From a virus: a DNA stretch of 64,000 bases. Positions 28,169 through 35,398 of this stretch are shown in pieces. Made by a program: the position numbers and the translations under genes. The notes under the pieces are model-generated. The model saw only the letters and a list, made by a program, of their open reading frames with translations. It was not told the DNA's origin and did not search any database. How positions within the stretch are numbered: position 1 is the stretch's first letter; every line of letters begins with the position of its first letter. Location: positions 1 through 64,000 of the IMG/VR virus record IMGVR_UViG_3300044645_001738; one strand, 5' to 3'.

Positions 28169-28723
28169 ATGTATACTCCTGCCCCTCAACAGTACCAGGC
28201 TGCGGAAACTCCTCAGGCACAACCTGTTCCTCGGCCCCAGGACAAGCCTAAGGCTCCCGCTAAATCCAAGGCTGGTGGTGATGTGGGTGCATTCATCCAG
28301 CAGTGCATTTCACTTTGCGCTTACCTCAAGGAACTTGAGACTCAATCACATTTGATTCATCTCAACTACGAGGGATCAAACTTCCTTGGGGTCCACGCAT
28401 TCCTGAAGGATCAATACGAGGCTCACCTAGAACAGTTTGATACCCTTGCTGAGTTTGTTCGCAGCATGGACTACCTGATGCCAATGTGTGGCTGTGGTCT
28501 TAAAGATGCTGCTCCTCCCATGCAGGCAGTGACTTCCTACAAGGGCGCTGACATGCTTGGCGTGTACTACAAGAACCTTGAGGAGCTGGGCATGAAAGCC
28601 AAGAAGCTTGAGCCTGTAGCACAAAAGGTTGGGGCAATTGACATCCAGAACTACATGGCTGATCTTGTTGGCCAGGCATTTAAAGCTGCTTGGTTTGTTA
28701 AAGCGGTACTTAGGTCTTCTTGA
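28169..28723 (+). CDS. Dps/ferritin-like protein, 184 aa
   Basis: After a Pro/Gln/Lys-rich N-terminal tail (1-38), the protein matches the Dps fold: SHLIHLNYEGSNFLGVHAFL, KDQYEAHLEQFDTLAEFVRS, and at the end LVGQAFKAAWFVKAVL. The Dps ferroxidase ligands align as His (LIHLN), His (GVHAF), Asp (QFD) and Glu (LAE), while the second Asp is replaced by Lys. Dps proteins oxidise and store iron and protect DNA. The Lys-rich tail would bind DNA. An infection-time role in oxidative stress or in DNA packing is inferred. Confidence 0.7.
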   Translation: MYTPAPQQYQAAETPQAQPVPRPQDKPKAPAKSKAGGDVGAFIQQCISLCAYLKELETQSHLIHLNYEGSNFLGVHAFLKDQYEAHLEQFDTLAEFVRSMDYLMPMCGCGLKDAAPPMQAVTSYKGADMLGVYYKNLEELGMKAKKLEPVAQKVGAIDIQNYMADLVGQAFKAAWFVKAVLRSS

Positions 28724-28877
28724 ATTTTTGCCCTGGGATAACTGGTTGCATTACAGCATCGTAATGTGACCAGCCAAGCTTTAAGCGTCGTTCAATAGTT
28801 TGGCGTTTAAGTCCTGTTTCTAATGCCCATTCTTTAACTGTTTGGCATTTGCCGTCAATCGTAATAGAAATACACAT
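28710..28877 (-). pseudogene. HTH fragment of an HNH-type endonuclease, leftward
   Basis: From ATG 28877: ITIDGKCQTVKEWALETGLK, RQTIERRLKLGWSHYDAVMQ. This is the helix-turn-helix attached to many phage HNH proteins; the HNH protein at 63524 ends with the same kind of segment (NGKTQCIADWAKEV). The catalytic half is missing, so I read it as a remnant, though a free-standing HTH protein of 55 aa is possible. It overlaps the end of the Dps-like gene by 14 nt. Confidence 0.5.
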
Positions 28878-28995
28878 TGAACGATTTCTATTTTGTAGCG
28901 AGAAAACGTGGCGGTAAATGGAAATTCCCAACTCCATTTGGCACATTACGCATTCCTGAACTAGGTATTTCAGAAGCAGGTGGATTGTTTTTCCG

Positions 28996-29244
28996 TTAAT
29001 CACTCCAGTGTTCAAGCCTGTGGCAATTGCAGCACAGCGGAATGCATTTATTGATTTCTTCTTGGATACGGCGCCAGGCGTATCCGTGATTGACCATACT
29101 TGACACATTTAAATCCTTGTCACCTACATGGTGAAACTCAAGGACTCTATAGTCTTCCAGGGCGCAGTGCTCGCACTTAAGAGTCTTCTTGTATTCCAAG
29201 AATCTCTGCCGGTTTTCTTGTAACCTGCGTGTACTTGTTGGCAC
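28996..29244 (-). CDS. HNH endonuclease, short, leftward, 82 aa
   Basis: LKCEHCALEDYRVLEFHHVG, KDLNVSSMVNHGYAWRRIQE, EINKCIPLCCNCHRLEHW: CxxC, the His-His of HNH, and CxxCH, the zinc-bound HNH fold typical of small phage endonucleases. Nearly the minimum size. It is followed (leftward) by the HTH fragment at 28710, which may once have been part of the same cassette, but the intervening 118 nt are closed by stops. Confidence 0.8.
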   Translation of the reverse strand: MPTSTRRLQENRQRFLEYKKTLKCEHCALEDYRVLEFHHVGDKDLNVSSMVNHGYAWRRIQEEINKCIPLCCNCHRLEHWSD

Positions 29245-29274
29245 TAATGCCTACGCATTCTTTTTCAGTATAAA

Positions 29275-29345
29275 GGGTCGTGCCGGAATCGAACCGACTT
29301 TCAATGTGTGTTGTCCACCTGTCCTTACCAATAGACTAACGACCC
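29275..29345 (-). tRNA. tRNA-like gene with degenerate anticodon arm
   Basis: Minus strand: acceptor GGGTCGT/ACGACCC (7 perfect pairs), D-arm GTCT/GGAC with TTGGTAA loop, T-arm GTCGG-TTCGATT-CCGGC. The anticodon region (GGTGG ACAACAC ACATT) does not give five pairs, and no U precedes the putative anticodon, so the amino acid cannot be named. CCA is not encoded. Either a decayed tRNA or a tRNA-like RNA with another role. Confidence 0.6.
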
Positions 29346-29382
29346 AGCCCGATGCAAAGCAGAGCGGGAACATAAACATCAT

Positions 29383-29500
29383 ACACAAAAAATCCCGGCT
29401 ACTCACACCGGGATTGTATTCTCCTTACCGCTGTTGCAAGCCCTACCGTAAGGTGTCAGGGTTTCGACTATTACCCTGGAGCTTTAGTGCTCTCCGATAC
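29383..29500 (-). ncRNA. Candidate structured RNA with intrinsic terminator, leftward
   Basis: Read on the minus strand: a hairpin with GAGC/GCTC core (29479-29492), CAGGGT/ACCCTG (29457-29462, 29473-29478), CCTTAC/GTAAGG (29423-29428, 29448-29453), and an 8-bp stem AATCCCGG/CCGGGATT (29391-29398, 29408-29415) followed by six U (29385-29390). It could be a separate small RNA or the structured 3' end of the message from the gene at 29505. The terminator part is strong. Confidence 0.5.
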
Positions 29501-29504
29501 ACTA

Positions 29505-29672
29505 TCACTTTTTCTTTTTCTTTGCGGTCTTAGCAGAATCTTTGAATGCCTTGGCAGTTGGTGCGCCTTTCTCACCAGGTTTCCGCATCTTCTCACCGGA
29601 ACCCGCAGCAATACGCTCCTTTTTGTCCTGAATGTTTTTGTACAAACCGTCAGGTTTCTTTTTGTCTGCCAT
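29505..29672 (-). CDS. Conserved small basic phage protein, 55 aa
   Basis: MADKKKPDGLYKNIQDKKER, IAAGSGEKMRKPGEKGAPTA, KAFKDSAKTAKKKKK. The central RI..GSGEKMRKPG.KGAPTA..F is a conserved small protein of many tailed phages, encoded among structural genes; no role is known. Highly basic, perhaps a nucleic-acid- or capsid-associated peptide. Overlaps the next upstream gene by 23 nt. Confidence 0.75.
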   Translation of the reverse strand: MADKKKPDGLYKNIQDKKERIAAGSGEKMRKPGEKGAPTAKAFKDSAKTAKKKKK

Positions 29673-29832
29673 TGTTTTGTTTGCGTTCTTCCAGTATTTT
29701 AGCCCACTTACATGGTTTCATACTCAACTCCCACCCAAGGGGTGGCTTGGGAATTTGATGACTCAACCATGCGAAGTAACGGTATAACCGTTCTTCATCC
29801 GAAGGGACTGTCCTCTTTTTGTTTGTGACCAT
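29650..29832 (-). CDS. Unknown basic protein, leftward, 60 aa
   Basis: ATG 29832 (minus): MVTNKKRTVPSDEERLYRYF, AWLSHQIPKPPLGWELSMKP, CKWAKILEERKQNN. Aromatic and basic, looks globular. Overlaps the genes on both sides (38 and 23 nt), as is common in phage operons. No family recognised. Confidence 0.55.
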   Translation of the reverse strand: MVTNKKRTVPSDEERLYRYFAWLSHQIPKPPLGWELSMKPCKWAKILEERKQNNGRQKET

Positions 29833-30007
29833 GACCAAACTTTTCTAAGATCTGATCCATGGATTCAACTGATTCTAAACGTACGAGAAGATCAGAGATA
29901 GTTGCAATGGTCATTGGATGTTCAGATCTGGCGGCAAACGCAAGCGCATCACGAAGGTGCTCGGCGGCTTGATTGACTGCTTCTTTGACCTGACTGGATA
30001 AAGACAT
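29795..30007 (-). CDS. Unknown helical protein, leftward, 70 aa
   Basis: ATG 30007 (MSLSSQVKEAVNQAAEHLRD); ATG 30052 would add 15 residues. ALAFAARSEHPMTIATISDL, LVRLESVESMDQILEKFGHG. Small helical proteins of this kind (helix with LR.ALAFAAR) are frequent in cyanophages and other tailed phages; function unknown. Confidence 0.65.
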   Translation of the reverse strand: MSLSSQVKEAVNQAAEHLRDALAFAARSEHPMTIATISDLLVRLESVESMDQILEKFGHGHKQKEDSPFG

Positions 30008-30085
30008 TTCAGAAGTACGGGGTCCTCTAAGTATAAACGTGTTGGTGTACATACGTCTTTTGGACTAACCCAAACAGTATGAAAT

Positions 30086-30110
30086 GCCGTATCAACTTTT
30101 GCAATACGGC
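30086..30110 (-). terminator. Terminator-like hairpin after the methyltransferase operon
   Basis: GCCGTAT (30086-30092) pairs with ATACGGC (30104-30110); read leftward it is followed by ATTTC. It lies 23 nt beyond the methyltransferase stop. Confidence 0.5.
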
Positions 30111-30132
30111 GTTCACTGCTATGAGGTAGGGG

Positions 30133-30714
30133 TTACAGCTCCTGCCACACCCAGCCAACCTGGTAGTCGTCAAGGAATGGCTCGATGCCCAGGGACTCCA
30201 TCAGTTCGTAGACCAGGCGTCCTTTACCTAGGCGCTTACCCTCGTGCTTGATGTTGTCATCAATGACAATAAGGGTGTCATGCTGAATGATGTCCTTAGC
30301 TGCAAACAATTCCTTGAGATGATGTGCAGCCGGGGCCCAGTCGTCTTGCCAATTTTGGATGTTGTAGGAATCCAGGTAGAGGAGTGCAACGTTTCCTTGT
30401 AACGTGCCAAGGAATTCAACTGAGTCGGACTCGACAACTTCGGTGAGATTACTGGTGTTTGCCGAAGCCAAAGCGCAGGCTTTGGGGTCAATGTCAATAG
30501 AGATTACGCTGCCACCACGATCGTTGACGTAGTTGTCAAAGAGGAGGGTCGAACAACCATCTCCGGTGAAGTTGTTCTCCTCGCGGTATGTGCCAGTTTC
30601 AATAATGGTTGGATTGGTGGTTTCATCCAGGTAGGCAAAGATCTTTTCGAAGCCTCGTGCCCTAGCGCCAAGCTTTGGTTTTACTTCGGTAAAGTAGTCG
30701 TCCCAGCTAGTCAT
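30133..30714 (-). CDS. Class I SAM-dependent methyltransferase, 193 aa
   Basis: The Rossmann-fold marks are IIETGTYREENNFTGDG (motif I loop), GGSVISIDIDPKA (acidic end of strand 2), VALLYLDSYNI and DTLIVIDDN. The pattern fits the Methyltransf_24-like group often found with glycan or small-molecule modification. The substrate is unknown. It is the last gene of a leftward operon with a 45-aa gene, Hli and a small membrane protein. Confidence 0.7.
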   Translation of the reverse strand: MTSWDDYFTEVKPKLGARARGFEKIFAYLDETTNPTIIETGTYREENNFTGDGCSTLLFDNYVNDRGGSVISIDIDPKACALASANTSNLTEVVESDSVEFLGTLQGNVALLYLDSYNIQNWQDDWAPAAHHLKELFAAKDIIQHDTLIVIDDNIKHEGKRLGKGRLVYELMESLGIEPFLDDYQVGWVWQEL

Positions 30715-30720
30715 GGCGTT

Positions 30721-30858
30721 TTACAAATCAACCCGAGTATAAGAGATATCTTCGTTCTGTAAGCTTTGTTCAAATGCGTCGGCTTCAATGGTTTCAATGT
30801 CTTCCACTACGGGCCAGCCGTCAAGGTCGTAGTAGAAACGGGTGAGATTACAGGACAT
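30721..30858 (-). CDS. Unknown small acidic protein, leftward, 45 aa
   Basis: ATG 30858 (minus): MSCNLTRFYYDLDGWPVVED, IETIEADAFEQSLQNEDISY, TRVDL. It overlaps the Hli gene end by 11 nt and ends 6 nt before the methyltransferase start, so it is in the same message. No family recognised. Confidence 0.6.
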   Translation of the reverse strand: MSCNLTRFYYDLDGWPVVEDIETIEADAFEQSLQNEDISYTRVDL

Positions 30859-31096
30859 GGACAAGATTCCAAATGGAAGATTTGGTGGTTAACTCGGTGA
30901 CTAAGATGATGGTTACTGCTAGCATGGCAAGCCTTCCGTTGACACGCTCTGCATACCAGGTGAAATCATCTGGGTGAGTGGGTGGCTTCCAGAAGACTAG
31001 GTCTGGGAGATACTCCTTGACAATTTCAATGATGATCCAGGAGGCGCAGCTGTACCATCCACGGATTGAGTACCAGAACTTAGCGAGTCCTGTCAT
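30848..31096 (-). CDS. hli: High-light-inducible (Hli) chlorophyll-binding protein, 82 aa
   Basis: The single Hli helix is at the C-terminus: FTWYAERVNGRLAMLAVTII followed by LVTELTTKSS, matching the chlorophyll-binding motif (ae..NGR.AM.g....~~~E..tg). Hli proteins bind chlorophyll in thylakoids and protect photosystems from excess light; cyanophages carry them to keep photosynthesis running during infection. The N-terminal part (WYSIRGWYSCASWIIIEIVK) adds another hydrophobic stretch. Start overlaps the stop of the upstream small membrane gene. Confidence 0.85.
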   Translation of the reverse strand: MTGLAKFWYSIRGWYSCASWIIIEIVKEYLPDLVFWKPPTHPDDFTWYAERVNGRLAMLAVTIILVTELTTKSSIWNLVHVL

Positions 31097-31197
31097 TGTC
31101 CTGGAGTAGAGGCAATAAAGATCAGATAAGCATCAATGGCCACAACTGTCAATAGAGCCAGGAGGATGCTGGAGATTGCGTACACAAAACCGTTCAT
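31093..31197 (-). CDS. Small membrane protein upstream of hli, 34 aa
   Basis: ATG 31197 (minus); the longer open frame overlaps the divergent nuclease gene and is rejected. MNGFVYAISSILLALLTVVA, IDAYLIFIASTPGQ: one membrane helix with a short tail, the size and shape of small photosystem or cytochrome subunits. I cannot match it to a named subunit. Overlap with hli (4 nt) suggests a shared thylakoid role. Confidence 0.6.
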   Translation of the reverse strand: MNGFVYAISSILLALLTVVAIDAYLIFIASTPGQ

Positions 31198-31249
31198 TCG
31201 CACTTTGATAATTAGTGTGGTAACTTGAGGATAATATACAAAAGCTTCA
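31198..31249. promoter_or_regulatory. Divergent promoter region
   Basis: Only 52 nt separate the leftward hli operon and the rightward nuclease gene. It is AT-rich, with TTGAGGATAATATAC on the plus strand and TATTAT-like boxes on the minus strand. No clear -35/-10 pair can be fixed by eye. Confidence 0.4.
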
Positions 31250-32104
31250 ATGGTTGCTAAGATAGATTTATCGGATCCTTGGATTAAGGTCCAGGATAGG
31301 CAACCGGATCTCATGCGGAACCTAAACAGGGCCGCAACCAGAATTACGCTTAACGGCAAAAGGCATTACACCACGCCGTTACCCACTGGCCCAGCCCCGT
31401 CTGTAACTACAATCATATCTGAGACTGCTTCCGAAGCAAACAAACGGAAGCTTGAAATGTGGTCAAAAAATAATCCAGGTGTTAAGGAGGCCGCTGCCGA
31501 AAGGGGGACCGCCATTCACTATGGTATGGAGCAGTACCTAAAAGGGAACAAAACTCCGGAGATCGCTGATGAGTACCAAGACTTTTGGCAAGGCATGCCG
31601 TCAATTTTGGATCAGTTTGACGAAGTCTTATGGGCAGAGACGCCTGTGGTTGATCGGTTTAAATTCACTATTGGCGCTGATGACGTTGCTCGCGTTTGGG
31701 GTTGCGATCCTGACGGGCGAGCTTGGGCTGGTGCTCCCGACATTATCGGTGTGGTTAATAACAAGCTTACTCTCGCTGATTTGAAGACCAGCGTCAAACC
31801 CTACAGTCGCAAGTGGCCTAAAGACCTGGAGAAGGGGTCGCCTGAATGGCGTGATCTCTTGGGTGGTCACATGAAATTTAAAAAAACTTTGAAGCAGCTC
31901 GCAGCTTACGACTTGGCTATTACCCAGACGCTTGGCATCAAGGTCCAGCAGGCTGCCATCTTGGTATCAACACCGGTGCGTACACAAGTCTTTAAGATCT
32001 CCAGGAATTTTCTTAATGCTTTGCATGCGGATTGGCACAAACTGGTTGAAGAGTATTACACGCAAATGGAAGAGTATGGTCAGCAGGACCAGGATCTTGT
32101 CTGA
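31250..32104 (+). CDS. PD-(D/E)XK exonuclease (RecB/Cas4-like), 284 aa
   Basis: RGTAIHYGMEQYL (motif with His), AGAPDIIGVVNNKLTLADLK (the catalytic D...x(E/D)xK: D of PDIIGV, D-L-K) and KQLAAYDLAITQ (QxxxY) give the complete RecB-nuclease/Cas4 motif order. Such phage enzymes process DNA ends in recombination and replication or degrade host DNA. The start is probably ATG 31250, tightly divergent from the Hli operon. It opens the rightward replication operon with the primase-helicase. Confidence 0.85.
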   Translation: MVAKIDLSDPWIKVQDRQPDLMRNLNRAATRITLNGKRHYTTPLPTGPAPSVTTIISETASEANKRKLEMWSKNNPGVKEAAAERGTAIHYGMEQYLKGNKTPEIADEYQDFWQGMPSILDQFDEVLWAETPVVDRFKFTIGADDVARVWGCDPDGRAWAGAPDIIGVVNNKLTLADLKTSVKPYSRKWPKDLEKGSPEWRDLLGGHMKFKKTLKQLAAYDLAITQTLGIKVQQAAILVSTPVRTQVFKISRNFLNALHADWHKLVEEYYTQMEEYGQQDQDLV

Positions 32105-32203
32105 GATATAAGTGGGTCTAATGAGTCTCAAAACTCTGGGAAGTCGTAAGGTTGTCCTTGGATTGGTGGCCCTAGGATAAGTAAACAGCCAGACAACCCT
32201 CCG

Positions 32204-32389
32204 ATGGAAATCTACGTTTCCGTTGGTGAGTGGATGAATAGTCTTCAGAATCGCATGAATAGTGCGATGGATGGGGACTGTTTTTATCTGCCCACCCCTA
32301 TGCATCTTCATGCTTTTTTCTTGGTGAAGGACCAGGCATTTGCCAATAAAGACTTTAAAGTAGAACTCATGCCATCAGTTAACGAATGA
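32204..32389 (+). CDS. Unknown protein, 61 aa
   Basis: ATG 32204 (CCGATGG). MEIYVSVGEWMNSLQNRMNS, DGDCFYLPTPMHLHAFFLVK: a small alpha/beta protein, acidic end. Its stop overlaps the primase ATG by 4 nt. No family recognised. The 99 nt before it contain no gene that I can support. Confidence 0.6.
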   Translation: MEIYVSVGEWMNSLQNRMNSAMDGDCFYLPTPMHLHAFFLVKDQAFANKDFKVELMPSVNE

Positions 32390-35016
32390 CTAATACTTCT
32401 CAGCTCTCGCTCAGGCCCGGCGAAATTCGTTTTGATTACATCCCAGCGGATTGGCCTCTTACTCCGCTTGGTGCCAACAAGGATCCGTATGTCGCTGGAT
32501 GGCAGAACAAACCGTTTAGTGTCAAGGAAATTGAAGATGAATTGACAAGCGGTAAGTGTAAGGCTATTGGTCTGCTCGGTGGTCCTGTTTACAACCATCC
32601 GTACGGTTTCATCTGGATTGACATTGATGGCCCATCGGTGTACCAGCTGGTGGAGGAGTTGGCCGATGCACCTTTCATTAAGGTGATGCCGCCCACACTG
32701 ACAATCTTCAGTGGGAAGGAAGGTAGGGAGCGTAGGTTATACCGGGTTAGCCGTGAGAAACATAAGCACATCGTTCGGAATAAGTACACGTGGCACGCAG
32801 CAGTAGACAAAGAAAAGCTTGAGATTCTTTGGAAGCGGCACCAGGGTGTGTTAATGGGGTTACATCCGGAAACGGATGGGTACTACACGGCTCCAGACCT
32901 TGGGTTTGAGTGGGCAAAGGCTGTGCCTGAAATGCCGGACTTCTTGTTGAATGCCATCATCAACAAGAATGTCAAGCAAGGTATTCCGGCAAAGGAAACA
33001 ACGCGTGTTATCGGCCCAGGCTTTGCGATCAATAGTGTTGTGGACCTTGACCGGGATATGAAGCTTGCCGCAGAGGCAATGTGGGGCATGCCTCCAGAAG
33101 CGGCGGATGACTATGACATCTGGATTACGGTCGGTCAATCACTCCATAATCTCGATGAATCACTCCTTGATCAGTGGGAAGAATGGTCCAAGCAGTCGGA
33201 CAAGTATAGGGAGGGGGAGTGTCACCGGCGGTGGCTGTCGTTTACTCGTGGCTCTGGTCGCAGCATTGGCTCACTGATTCACGTTGCTCGTGAGCAGGGG
33301 TGGCAGCCGTCCCAGGAGTATAGGGGGCTGAGTGTTGATGATGCGACATTAGAGCATGCTTCAAAATTATTGGCTGAAATTGATCTGGAAGAATCTCAAA
33401 TGACTCCCGTAACCGCTCCATGTGCTGCATCCGATGCCACTCAGACAAATCAATGGCAGTCGCAGGAGCTGGACACAAAAAACATGAAGTCAAAAGAAGA
33501 GAAGAAAACGTCAAAGAACCCGTCATCCAGCAAAATCGTAGATCATTTGCGCTCAACATATAACGGAGATCTGCGCTTTAGTCAAGCCCACGGTCAATTC
33601 TTTATTTATGCTAAAGAAAGTGATGGGCTTTGGTCGCCTCTCACGAAGATCGAAATGATGGGTGACATTCGGGAAAAGCTGCAAGTACTGCACCTTCCCG
33701 GTGGATTCACTTCTAATCTGATGAATGACATCTACCTGCAGCTCCAGGCGGTGTTGGTGTTTGATGATTGGTATGACGGTTCCAACTACCTGTTGTTTAC
33801 CAATGGGGTGCTGGATATCGAGAAGAAGGAGTTGCTTCCATTCAATCGGGGGATGCACCTGACCCAGCAAATGCCTTATCGGTATGATCCAGCGGCTGGG
33901 TGTGAAGACATCATTAAGTGGCTGAAGCATGTGCAGCACGGTAGCTGGGAACGTGTTCAGGTGTTACGTGCATGGTTGCGTGCCACGCTACTGGGGCGCT
34001 ATGAGATCCAGAAGTTTGTGGAGATTGTTGGCCCTGGTAAGTCCGGTAAGTCGACCTATGCAAACCTGGCTGTGGCATTGGTTGGTAAGCAAAACACCTA
34101 CTCAACAGACTTTGAGAATCTGGAGAAGAACAGGTTTGAAGCTGCAAGCTACATGGGCAAGAAGCTTCTGCTGTTCCAGGATGCTGATAGGTGGGGTGGA
34201 TCGGTATCAAAGCTGAAGGCAATTACCGGTAATGATTGGATCCGTAGTGAACGCAAGTATCAAAGCGAAGGTCAAGATCCGTTTCAGTATCATGGAGTTG
34301 TGATGATTACAGCTAATGAAGCTATTCAATCAACTGATTACACTTCTGGCCTTGCGCGTCGCCGCCTTACTATTCCGTTCGACCGTCCGTTTGAGGGCGG
34401 TCAGGCAGAACAAAAGGAACTGATTAAGTTCGATTCCAAGGGTGTCCCCCAGGGTGTGTTCGCTCCCTTGTTGCCAGGGTTGGTAAACTGGTTGTTGGAT
34501 ATGACTGAGGATGACATGCGTGCTTGTCTCATGGAAACCGGTAAGAAGATTGATTTCTTTCGTAAGTATGAGAAGCAGCAAAGCCTGCGTTCTAATCCAC
34601 TGTTGGATTGGATGGATCACAAGTTGGTGTTCCAGCCGAATGTGATGACGCACGTTGGCTTCTGTCAGCAGAATCCAAATGGAACTGGCGGCTATTACAA
34701 GGACAATACGCGTTGGTTGTATGCCAGCTATGCGGAGTTCTGTCGCAACTGCAACGTGGGCATCATGTCACGCGGCAGGTTTGAGCCCTTGTTCTTGGAC
34801 ATTTGCAGGCACCAGCTCAAACTGAACGTCTACTCCAAGAAGGCGGCGTCTGGTATGCAGGTCTTTAACATTGCCATCAAGGAGTCGAATATTGACAGGT
34901 ACTTACAGCTGCCTTCGGTTGTGGAATTTGCAGCAAACCCTGACCGTTATAAGGATCAATACCCTGAGCTTTTTGTACCTACTGGTGAGACAATAGAGAA
35001 TGATGCAACAATGTAG
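32386..35016 (+). CDS. Primase-helicase (prim-pol plus D5-type), 876 aa
   Basis: Three parts. Residues about 1-215: bifunctional primase-polymerase-like domain (WPLTPLGANKDPYV, FIWIDIDGPSVYQLVEELAD with the metal-binding Asp-x-Asp, PPTLTIFSGKEGRERRLYRV). About 230-320: PriCT-like linker helices (EAADDYDIWITVGQSLHNLD). About 400-780: D5/SF3 helicase with Walker A GPGKSGKS (about 549-556), Walker B LLLFQDAD (about 594-601) and the sensor ITANEAIQSTDYTSG with RRR. It would prime and unwind DNA at the phage fork together with the family A polymerase. A Ser/Lys-rich linker separates the domains. Confidence 0.9.
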   Translation: MTNTSQLSLRPGEIRFDYIPADWPLTPLGANKDPYVAGWQNKPFSVKEIEDELTSGKCKAIGLLGGPVYNHPYGFIWIDIDGPSVYQLVEELADAPFIKVMPPTLTIFSGKEGRERRLYRVSREKHKHIVRNKYTWHAAVDKEKLEILWKRHQGVLMGLHPETDGYYTAPDLGFEWAKAVPEMPDFLLNAIINKNVKQGIPAKETTRVIGPGFAINSVVDLDRDMKLAAEAMWGMPPEAADDYDIWITVGQSLHNLDESLLDQWEEWSKQSDKYREGECHRRWLSFTRGSGRSIGSLIHVAREQGWQPSQEYRGLSVDDATLEHASKLLAEIDLEESQMTPVTAPCAASDATQTNQWQSQELDTKNMKSKEEKKTSKNPSSSKIVDHLRSTYNGDLRFSQAHGQFFIYAKESDGLWSPLTKIEMMGDIREKLQVLHLPGGFTSNLMNDIYLQLQAVLVFDDWYDGSNYLLFTNGVLDIEKKELLPFNRGMHLTQQMPYRYDPAAGCEDIIKWLKHVQHGSWERVQVLRAWLRATLLGRYEIQKFVEIVGPGKSGKSTYANLAVALVGKQNTYSTDFENLEKNRFEAASYMGKKLLLFQDADRWGGSVSKLKAITGNDWIRSERKYQSEGQDPFQYHGVVMITANEAIQSTDYTSGLARRRLTIPFDRPFEGGQAEQKELIKFDSKGVPQGVFAPLLPGLVNWLLDMTEDDMRACLMETGKKIDFFRKYEKQQSLRSNPLLDWMDHKLVFQPNVMTHVGFCQQNPNGTGGYYKDNTRWLYASYAEFCRNCNVGIMSRGRFEPLFLDICRHQLKLNVYSKKAASGMQVFNIAIKESNIDRYLQLPSVVEFAANPDRYKDQYPELFVPTGETIENDATM

Positions 35017-35369
35017 TGGGAAATGGCCGGCATCTGATACTGGATCTATACGATTGTGATCCAGAGATTTTGGATGATTACCAGGAGCTTCAACGATTGC
35101 TTGAGGCTTCTTTGGTAATGGCCAAAGCAACTATCCTGCGCATTATTGGCGAGAAGTTTAAGCCGCAAGGTGTCACACTATTGGCACTGCTGGCTGAATC
35201 CCACGCATCAATTCATTCGTGGCCCGAGATTGGGTATTGTGCAATCGATCTTTATACTTGTGGCGATACCACGCAGACGCATCGGGCGGCAGAATTTCTC
35301 AAGAAGAAGTTGAAAGCTAAAACTGTAGAGCAAAAAGAGTTGGTACGGTCGACTACTCCGTCGAATTGA
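35016..35369 (+). CDS. speD: S-adenosylmethionine decarboxylase proenzyme
   Basis: GTG start overlapping the primase stop by one base; NGRHLILDLYDCDPEIL matches the SpeD N-terminus and LLAESHASIHSWPEIGYCAI, DLYTCGDTT the region where the proenzyme cuts itself before Ser to form the pyruvoyl cofactor. The 117 aa length is normal. SpeD makes decarboxylated SAM for spermidine synthesis. It is a known auxiliary gene of cyanophages. The C-terminal end (LKAKTVEQKELVRSTTPSN) is slightly extended. Confidence 0.9.
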   Translation: MGNGRHLILDLYDCDPEILDDYQELQRLLEASLVMAKATILRIIGEKFKPQGVTLLALLAESHASIHSWPEIGYCAIDLYTCGDTTQTHRAAEFLKKKLKAKTVEQKELVRSTTPSN

Positions 35370-35398
35370 GTATAGTAAAACGAGATAATCCGTCTTAA

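Noticed and set aside
31198-31359. Longer version of the leftward membrane gene starting at 31359
   Set aside because: It would overlap the divergent nuclease gene; the N-terminal part is the complement of nuclease codons.
32105-32203. Very short leftward peptide (LGPPIQGQPYDFPEF end)
   Set aside because: No usable start codon with ribosome site; too short to support.
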